Source: Calendula officinalis (lineage: Eukaryota; Streptophyta; Magnoliopsida; Asterales; Asteraceae). Taken from it: a stretch of DNA of 64,000 nucleotides. This document shows, piece by piece, positions 57,141-64,000 of the stretch. A model generated the notes under the pieces. That model was not told where the DNA came from and did no database searches. It was given only the letters and a program-made list of their open reading frames with translations. The DNA is taken from positions 19,314,974-19,378,973 of the forward strand of contig OY970833.1 in assembly GCA_963853835.1 (NCBI GenBank). Reading direction: 5' to 3'. The position numbers and the translations under genes were made by a program. The stretch's first letter is position 1; every line of letters begins with the position of its first letter.

Positions 57141-57466
57141 AATTGATAATCATTGCAGTATTGGGAAGTAAAAACGGCGAAATGACAGCCTTATCCTAAT
57201 CCAACGGTAACTTTTCTATTAAGGAAAGTAACCGTTGGGGAGTATGAGGTTTAGAAATCAGTTTTGAACTCCGGGACTCCCAATACTGATTTAGAGTTTA
57301 AAAAAAATTAAATTAAAAATAATAAAAACATTTAATTTAATGTGTAGATTAATAAAAAATTTATAAAAATTAAAAATAAAATACCAGACGTGCTATACTG
57401 AAATAGTCAGTATTGGGTCAATACTGAAACATCAGTATAGGAAAGAATTTTTGGACTAAAATAATT
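57141..57466 (-). other. Spacer between RNase H stop and downstream gene promoter
   Basis: 326 bases, very AT-rich, no ORF. Holds six CAGTAT/ATACTG words, three of them in the 60 bases nearest the pol stop. Confidence 0.6.
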
Positions 57467-58405
57467 TCAAGGGTTTAGCATGCCCAATTGTCCTAGTAAG
57501 TACATAAACCTTTCTTCTGAAAGAGGTTTAGTAAATACATCAGCCAATTGGTCCTCAGTTGGTACATAATCTACCTGAACCTTACCCTTTTCCACATTAT
57601 CTCGGATAAAGTGGTGTGTGATATCAATGTACTTTGTTCTTGAGTGATGGACTGGATTTTCAGTGATAGCAATAGCACTCTTGTTATCACAATGAATGGG
57701 TGTGTTGTTAAAATCAAATCCATAGTCCATGAGTTGATACTGCATCCATAAAAGTTGAGCACAACAACTTCCTGCAGCCACATATTCAGCTTCTGCAGTT
57801 GAAGTTGCTACTGAATTTTATTTCTTGGATGACCAGCCAACTAATCTTCCACCAAGGAATTGGCATCCTCCACTTGTGCTTTTTCTATCTAACCTGCATC
57901 CTGCATAATCTGCATCTGTGTACCCTTCAAGAGCAAAATTTGAATCTTTGGGATACCAAAGACCCATATTAGGAGTACCAGATAAATACCTAAAAATTCT
58001 CTTAACAGCTTTCATGTGTGATTCTTTAGGATCAGCCTGATACCGAGCACACAAACATGTTGCAAACATGATATCAGGCATGCTAGCTGTTAAGTAAAGT
58101 AAGGAACCAATCATACCTTGGTATGTGGATTGACATACTGGTTTACCAGTTTCATCCTTACTTATCTTATCCTGAGTACTCATAGGGGTGTGCATTGAAG
58201 ATAGATTTTCAAATTTATATTTCTTTAGCATGTCATGCACATACTTACTTTGGTTTATAAAGGTGCCATCAGACTTTTGATCAACTTGTAAACCTAGAGA
58301 ATAAGTAAGTTCTCCCATCATACTCATCTGATACTGAGATGACATAATCTTTGAAAACCAGTCACACATTGACTTGTCAGTGGAGCCAAAGATAATATCA
58401 TCCAC
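57467..58405 (-). pseudogene. Sire-D RT end and RNase H
   Basis: VDDIIFGSTDKSMCDWFSK (the DD of YVDD) to MIGSLLYLTASMPDI, DADYAGCRLDRKSTSGG, and WSSKK then an in-frame TAA at 57818. After it, AAGSCCAQLLWMQYQLMDYG, KSAIAITENPVHHSRTKYID, HHFIRDNVEKGKVQVDYVPT and stop at 57467. The TAA is likely a one-base change from a glutamine codon by comparison with related elements. A frameshift near 58440 in an A-rich run separates this from the upstream RT. Confidence 0.92.
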
Positions 58406-58545
58406 ATATATCTGAATGAGTAGGATGTCAGGCCTTTTCTTTTTAAAAATAATGTTTTATCAATTTTACCACGGGTAAATTTATTTTCAATTAAGTACTC
58501 AGACAGGGTATCATACCAGGCTCTTGGAGCTTGTTTGAGCCCATA

Positions 58546-60405
58546 CTAGGCTTTATCAAGCTTGAAAACATAATTAGGAAATTTAGGATCAACAAAACCT
58601 GGTGGTTGTTTGACATAAACTTCTTCTTGTAGTTTTCCATTTAGAAAAGCACTCTTGACATCCATTTGATAAACCTTGAAGTTCTTACAGGCTACATATG
58701 CAAGATATAGCCTAATTGCTTCAATCCTTGCAACTGGTGCAAATGTTTCATCATAGTCAATACCTTCTTCTTGCATGTATCCCTGAGCAACCAGTCTAGC
58801 TTTATTCCTGATTACATCACCATCTTTGTCCATTTTATTTCTGAACACCCACTTAGTACCAACGATAGTTTTGCCAGTTGGGGGTGGTACTAAGTTCCAA
58901 ACTTTGTTTCTTTCAAATTCTGTAAGCTCATCTTGCATAGCTTCTACCCAGTCTGCATCTAGTAAGGCTTCATCAGCCTTCTTTGGTGCAATGGTATATA
59001 AGAAGCTTGAAAAGAGACAAAAGTTTGCAGTAGCCTGAGGTTCAAAAGTTAGTTTTCGTCTTGTTTGTACTCCTTCTTTAACAGGACCAATGATATTTGT
59101 ATGAGGATGGTCTTTGTGTTCCCTTAGATTTGATCCAAGGGTAGCATTTGAAGTAGTATCAACAACCTCTTGTTGGACTGAAGGGTTGCCAGTCTCATAC
59201 TGATTGGAGTTTGAATCAGTATTGGACCGCTCAGGATTGCTGGTTTCTTCATTTTGCAGATTTATGTGAGGTTCAAGTGATGGATTTGAAGTTTCTCCAG
59301 CTTCATAGGTGGAAAGATTTAGATCAAGATTTGCAGACTCAGTGTTGATGTTTTCAGTGTTGAGAACTTCAGTATTTGTTGAAGTTTTAGCATACTGAGT
59401 GAAGTCTTGATCATCATCACTCATATCATGTGTACCTGGATATGGGTGATTTTTGGCCTGTTCAGCTTTTGAGTTTTCTGGATTGCATAGGGTTTCAATA
59501 CCACTTATGTCCTCTTTTGCTGAAATAGAATGCTCATCCATTTGTTCATCAAAAGTAACATGGATAGATTCATCAATCACCTTTGTCGAAAGAACATACA
59601 CTCTGAAGGCTTTGGAGTGTGGTGAATAGCCCATAAAAATACCTTCATTTGCTTTGGGAGCAAACTTGTTGAGATTTTGCTTGGTACTGAGAATGAAGCA
59701 TTTACTCCCAAAGATGTGGAAGTATTCCACATTAAGAATTCTGTCATGATATAACTCATAAGGAGTCTTGAGGTGCCTCTGGACTACAGCTGCTCTATTC
59801 TGTGTAAAGTTAGCACAGTTTACAGCTTCAACCCAGAAGCTCAGTGCCAGTCCAGCATGGCATAACGAAGTTCTTGCAGCTTCAATTAATGTTCTATTCT
59901 TTCTTTCTACAACACCATTTTGTTGTGGTGTGTAGGCTGCAGAGCAATTTTGTACAATTCCTTTCTCTTCACAGAAATTTGCTAATACTGAGTTTTTAAA
60001 TTCAGTACCATGGTCACTTCTTAGTTGTTTGACCTTGGCACCTTTTTGCAGTTCTTCTCTCTTGATAAAAGCAATAATTTCTGTAGTAGCATCTGATTTT
60101 ATCTTCAGGAAGATGACCCAAGTGTATCTTGAGAATTCATCAACTAAGACCAAGGTATAGATCTTTTTGCCCAGAGATGGTGTACTGATGGGGCCAAAAA
60201 GATCCATGTGTATCATTGCAAGAGGTTCATTAATGGAGTGATTTACCTTAGATTTAAATGAACTCTTCTTCTGCTTTCCCATTTCACATGCTGAGCATAA
60301 CTTATCTTTTGAATAAAAAATAGTGGGCAGCCCTCTCACCAACTTCTGAATACTGAGTTCATTGATGTTCCTGAAGTTGATATGAGAAAGCTTCTTGTGC
60401 CACAT
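58546..60405 (-). pseudogene. Sire-D integrase and N-terminal RT
   Basis: Integrase zinc domain (MWHKKLSHINF, CSACEMGK), core D in IHMDLFGPIS, D in LRSDHGTEFKN, E in TPQQNGVVERKNRT: DDE complete. GYS block (FMGYSPHSKAFRV). A spacer rich in NTE (NTEVLNTENINTES) and acidic residues, partly encoded by the AATACTGA word. RT then starts: LVPPPTGKTIVGTKWVFRNK, YMQEEGIDYDETFAPVARIE, QMDVKSAFLNG and DKA before an in-frame TAG at 58546, in the KALYGLKQAP motif. Confidence 0.94.
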
Positions 60406-60414
60406 CCAGTTCAG

Positions 60415-60830
60415 TTATGGATTGAGTTTAGACAGTAGGCACACACGGATGATGGGGTCAATTTCTGAAAGATTGACTACATAGACATCCTTTTCTCTTC
60501 TGGCAATGAGAACAGGTTGTCCTCTTTCATTATATATGATGCCATCAATCTTTCTGAACCTAGCTTCCTTGTCATCATCACACATCTGACTGATACTGAG
60601 CAGATTGTGTTTTAGACCTTCTACATCGGCAACTCTTTTAAAAGTGATGTTGCCAGCTTTGATCTCCCCATCACCTCTTGTCTTCCCTATGGAATCATCC
60701 CCAAACCTGACAGAAGGACCCTTCTCTGGTGTGTAATGCTGAAGGTACTCCATACTGCCAGTCATGTGTCTTGAGCAGCCACTATCAAGGTACCATTTTC
60801 TATCACCCTGCACAAGACACAAAATAAGGA
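60415..60830 (-). pseudogene. Sire-D protease
   Basis: KWYLDSGCSRHMTG carries the canonical DSG aspartic protease triad. VRFGDDSIGKTRG and LKHNLLSISQMCDD follow, the usual copia protease/pre-integrase order, then an in-frame TAA (60415) that separates it from integrase. It is in a different frame from the linker upstream. The start shown is the first methionine, not a proven initiation site. Confidence 0.92.
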
Positions 60831-61997
60831 TTAGTTCCTTTTAGGAACCCATTTAAAAATGGGACCTTTGGAAGAGTTAACATTGTTATCCTTTTTAATC
60901 TCTGTTTTAGAGGGAGTCAGTATCACTTTAGTAGAACCAGTATTGGTAGCTTTTTGTGGCACTGACTTTGGATCCCTCTTTTTCTTTGGTACTGAGTACC
61001 TAGAATTAGAGAGATTAGTTCTACATTCATCTCCTTTATGACATGCATGATGACATCTGTAACATTTTCTGGGTCTATTTCTAAACATGTTTTCATAAGG
61101 AATTTTAGAAAATTGTTTATGGTTTGGTTTATCAGTATATGTCAGTTTTGCAAATTTCTGACTTAAAAATTTGATTTGATCACCAATTGATTTCAAAAGA
61201 CTATTTTTATTATTTTTAATAGGAGGTTGGACTTCCTATTTAACAATCTTTTTGGGAGATGAATTTTTCATTTTGTTTGGTAAAGTTGTCTGTTTTTGCT
61301 TTTGCTTAGACTTAGTTCCTTTACCATTTTTGGAACATGTTGAAGATATTTTAGGTTTATCCTCATGTTTTAATTTTATAACTTTAACAGGTTCTTGTAA
61401 GTTTTGAGTATTTGATTCAGATGTACTTGCAACTTCAGTATCAGTCTTGTTAGAAGAGGTAGAAGTAGTTTCTAAAGTTTTTAAAATATTATTTTCAGAG
61501 TATGGAGTGATATTGAATAATACTTCAAAAGGCGGTACGATTGAAGTGTCATACTGATCTACATGAACATCAGTATTAGAATTTTCTTTAGCAGGAAACT
61601 CAATACTGAGATCTTGTAATTCAGTATAGCACTTAGAGCAGATAGAGGGACCAATAGGTTGAACTTGGTCAGAAATGTTTTTATCCTCATCATCTGAATC
61701 AGTTTGACAACTAGTTTCACAAAAAGTTTTGGATTTCACAAACTTAACAGGGTTTAAGTGATTAAATTCTTCAAATAAATCAGCAAAATTATTTCTATTT
61801 TTAAACTGAGGATCCACACCAAGTGCAGCCCTCACATTTTCAGGGAATTGTTGATTTAAACATTTATTTAGTTTGATAGAAGCATTTCCCCATGATTTAC
61901 ATTGTTTCTGAAATTTTTCTTTTTCCAATTTATGTAAATGTGCTTTATCAGCTAATCTTTGATTCATGTTTTGAAAGTTTAAAAAATCAAGTTCCAA
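60831..61997 (-). pseudogene. Sire-D gag-pol linker with second zinc knuckle
   Basis: In frame with gag after a TAA (62043) and interrupted by a TAG at 61236. First part: short coiled coil, acidic stretches and CETSCQTDSDDED; C-x2-C in ICSKCY. Second part (61196-60831): RKCYRCHHACHKGDECRTN, a C-x2-C-x4-H-x4-C knuckle, ending GPIFKWVPKRN and stop. The WVPK end matches the other Sirevirus-like elements here. Confidence 0.82.
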
Positions 61998-62042
61998 ATC
62001 TTTTAATCTTGCTAATTTATCTAAATTTTCATTATTTAATTT

Positions 62043-63395
62043 TTATAGTTGTAAGGTTGTAATCTTTAAAGCTTTTTCTCTTTGTACTAAAGTTTTAAGA
62101 TCAACAATCATATACTCAAAAAAAATTTCTTTTTCATTCAAAGAATAAGTTTGAAAGGCACTCACCTTGTACAACTGAGTAGAATCCAAATCACTGTGGA
62201 TACTCATTTTCTCAGCTTCTTTGAGATCTCTCTCAAAAGTGCTCTTCAAGTCTTCTTCAGTGAAAGCCATGAAGGCTTTGTTTTCAACCTCTTCCTCATC
62301 ATCACTGAGATCTTCATCCATCCAAGCCTCAGAATAAAGTGCCTGATGAGGTGCTCCACTTCCACTAGCTCCCTTTCCCTTGCTCCTTGCCTTAAACTTC
62401 ACATATTTGTCCCTATACCGTTTAGCACGGTATGCAATTTTGTCATTCTGATCAGTTTCAGAAGACTTTGTGTGACAGTTGGCTGCAATGTGACCAGGCT
62501 TTCCACACCTGTAGCATAGACCAGATCTGGGGTCAGTATTGGAAGAGCTAACACCAAGCCTCTTCTTTTTCAACTGATCCAACTTCATGGACATGAGAGC
62601 CATTTGAGTTTCCAGTTCTTCTGCCTCAGCATCCTCAAGACTATCTTCTGGCTCATCTGGCTCAGTGACAGTATAGGTCTGTTTAACAATTAGGGCCATG
62701 CCAGTAGAGGTCTTGTCAATCTTCTTCCAGTTGAGCAGTCTAGAAGCATTATTCTCCTCATGATTCAGCATTACGCCATACAGTGTTTGAAGAGTGTAGG
62801 ACTCAATGTTGTTAGCAGCATTGACAGAATTTGTCATGTCAAGGAATTGTTGAGGAAGACTGTCCAGAAAATTTTGACAGAGTTCTCCCTCTTCCTTCTC
62901 AGTTCCAACACTGATCAAATCATGAACAATGGTGTTGAATCTGTTGTAAAGAGCAGTGAGAACTTCATTTGTTTTAGCAATGAAGTTCTCATATTTCCTT
63001 CTCATATTGCTCTTTCTTTGTAACTTCACCTGTGGTGTGCCTTCATTAGTGACTGTCAAGCTATCCCACATAGCTTTTGCAGTTGGCAATTTCATAATTG
63101 CATTGAGAATTTCTTTTGTGACTGCATTTCCAATCACACTCTTGGCTCTTGAGTCTGGACTGAACAGCTGACGATCAGTATCAGTCCAAGTATGTTTCAA
63201 CTTTGGAATTGTTCTTGTTGATGCAGGGGCATTGTCTGTAGCTGCAACAGGTTCAGTGGTTAGAGGAATGATGGGACCATCAGTTAGCACATTGATCATC
63301 TCATCATGAATAGATTCAAGATACCACTGGGCTTTTAATTTCCATTGATAGAAATATTTGCCATCAAAGATTGGCACTCCCTTTCCTGACATCAC
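62043..63395 (-). CDS. gag: Sire-D gag polyprotein (capsid and nucleocapsid)
   Basis: 450 codons, MMSGKGVPIFDGKYFYQWKL start, then KAMWDSLTVTNEGTPQVKLQ and LYNRFNTIVHDLISVG, typical of copia gag (UBN2-type fold). CYRCGKPGHIAANC at about residue 295-308 is the CCHC knuckle that binds RNA. An acidic C-terminal stretch (MDEDLSDDEEEVENKAFMAF) follows, then a heptad region that continues past a TAA in the same frame, so the original gag was longer. The start has no upstream in-frame ATG near it. Confidence 0.88.
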   Translation of the reverse strand: MMSGKGVPIFDGKYFYQWKLKAQWYLESIHDEMINVLTDGPIIPLTTEPVAATDNAPASTRTIPKLKHTWTDTDRQLFSPDSRAKSVIGNAVTKEILNAIMKLPTAKAMWDSLTVTNEGTPQVKLQRKSNMRRKYENFIAKTNEVLTALYNRFNTIVHDLISVGTEKEEGELCQNFLDSLPQQFLDMTNSVNAANNIESYTLQTLYGVMLNHEENNASRLLNWKKIDKTSTGMALIVKQTYTVTEPDEPEDSLEDAEAEELETQMALMSMKLDQLKKKRLGVSSSNTDPRSGLCYRCGKPGHIAANCHTKSSETDQNDKIAYRAKRYRDKYVKFKARSKGKGASGSGAPHQALYSEAWMDEDLSDDEEEVENKAFMAFTEEDLKSTFERDLKEAEKMSIHSDLDSTQLYKVSAFQTYSLNEKEIFFEYMIVDLKTLVQREKALKITTLQL

Positions 63396-63464
63396 TGGAG
63401 CAGTAATTGAGAAGACATTCTGATTTTTGATTTTTGGGAAGGGTAGGTATAAGGATTAATTTAG

Positions 63465-63480
63465 CCTGCTCTGATACCAG
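63465..63480 (-). promoter_or_regulatory. Sire-D primer binding site
   Basis: Minus strand CTGGTATCAGAGCAGG; exact match to the initiator tRNA-Met complement. About nine bases separate it from the recognisable LTR end. Confidence 0.92.
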
Positions 63481-63489
63481 TTTTTAGGT

Positions 63490-63980
63490 CACAACAACCC
63501 TGGATTGATTGTATAATTGATAGATTAATTAGACTTAAGACAATTAAAGTGATAAACACAATATTAGAGTCAAATGTATAATTCCACTAAGTGTGGTATG
63601 CTGCGGAATAGCAATACCACTGATCAATTACAATATGTTTATATGTGAAAGCGTAAATTGGTGAGTACTCCTTTGCCAAGTGATCTCTATTTATAGTGTT
63701 ATAGAGATCTTACAAAATAGACAAGGAGTAACGGAAGGACTGGAAAAGGAAAGTGGCCGAGATCAAAGGGATTTGATCTGGCCAAGTAAACAAGGAAATG
63801 TTTACTCAGTCCTTGAACTCAGTATTGGATGTCAATACTGAGTTCCAATACTGAGTGACAAAAACTGTCTACTCAGTATTGGACCAAGACTTAGCTAATT
63901 TATTCTACATACTATTCTAAGCTAGTCTAGGTTGTCTTGTTATCTTGAGATCCCAAGGGGTAAGGATTTTTGCTTTAACA
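63490..63980 (-). repeat. Sire-D 5' LTR
   Basis: About 491 bp, close to the 3' LTR except for a rearranged stretch near 63510-63545. TATA box CTATAAATAG near 63687-63696. CAGTAT words as in the 3' LTR. Confidence 0.88.
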
Positions 63981-64000
63981 ATAACTACTCAACTGTTTTG

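Larger units (their letters stand above)
52518..63980 (-). mobile_element. Sire-D, copia element with an extra spliced gene
   Basis: About 11.5 kb. LTRs 52518-53001 and 63490-63980, PBS 63465-63480, polypurine tract 53002-53013. In element order: gag with CCHC knuckle, coiled linker with a second CCHC knuckle, protease, integrase, RT, RNase H, then a separate gene with its own TATA box and an intron before the 3' LTR. Five in-frame stops and one frameshift in gag-pol plus two frame breaks in the last exon make this copy defective. The word CAGTAT/ATACTG is repeated about 50 times over the element. The extra gene after pol suggests a Sirevirus-type element. Confidence 0.9.
36058..64000 (-). 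mobile_element. Sire-B, pol-less Sirevirus-like element hosting later insertions (runs off the window)
   Basis: Its 3' LTR (36058-36345) and 3' non-coding region (36346-38760, continuing at 49730-50571) align with Sire-A 8536-11545 over long stretches. It holds Sire-C at 38760/49730 (TSD GAGTG) and Gyp-C from 50572. Reading toward its 5' end, the 3' region passes straight into the linker end (WVPK) with no pol between, as in Sire-A. The 5' LTR, PBS and gag would be beyond the window. Confidence 0.78.

Noticed and set aside
62151..62519. Plus-strand ORF of 122 codons
   Set aside because: Antisense shadow of Sire-D gag.

Overview
This 64 kb window is plant nuclear DNA (angiosperm, most likely a eudicot with a large, repeat-filled genome). 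I see no intact host gene. The evidence is a set of nested Ty1/copia and Ty3/gypsy LTR retrotransposons primed by initiator tRNA-Met (TGGTATCAGAGC), three Stowaway-type MITEs (CTCCCTCCGTCC ends, TA target duplications), a Helitron-like fragment carrying replication protein A exons, and AT-rich spacer. The species cannot be named from the sequence alone.

Layout. 1-6.8 kb: a solo gypsy-type LTR (194-2277, TSD TTTAT) followed by older LTR fragments and the 3' end of a minus-strand gypsy element. 6847-22349: Gyp-A, a plus-strand gypsy element (TSD CCTAC) with a badly decayed pol; its 5' LTR is split by Sire-A (8536-15919, TSD AAAAA), a minus-strand Sirevirus-like copia that has lost pol but keeps a 542-codon coiled-coil ORF. 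22.4-25.2 kb: three MITEs and an RPA70-like exon series ending in a Helitron-like CTAGT. 25.5-29.1 kb: two decayed gypsy LTRs. 29.1-34.3 kb: Gyp-B, a decayed minus-strand gypsy element split in its RT by a 2.8 kb solo LTR (30458-33229, TSD GCATT). 34.3-36.1 kb: non-coding spacer. 36058 to the window end: Sire-B, a pol-less relative of Sire-A, interrupted by Sire-C (38761-49729, TSD GAGTG; a full copia element with gag, PR, IN, RT and RH, all frame-broken) and by Gyp-C (LTR from 50572), which is itself interrupted by Sire-D (about 52.5-63.98 kb).

How the genes work together. Sire-C and Sire-D carry the copia order gag, coiled-coil linker, protease, integrase, reverse transcriptase, RNase H. 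Sire-A and Sire-B keep the LTRs, PBS, PPT and (in Sire-A) a linker ORF, so they look non-autonomous and would depend on an element like Sire-C. Sire-D has an extra transcription unit downstream of pol: its own TATA box, an ATG ORF of about 450 codons, a good GT-AG intron in phase, and an acidic/basic second exon. The same element carries about 50 copies of CAGTAT/ATACTG in LTRs, leader, exons and introns, many times more than its neighbour Sire-C. These two observations, and a family of about 46-nt hairpins with a compensatory stem change in the 3' regions of Sire-A, -B and -C, are the most interesting things in the window.
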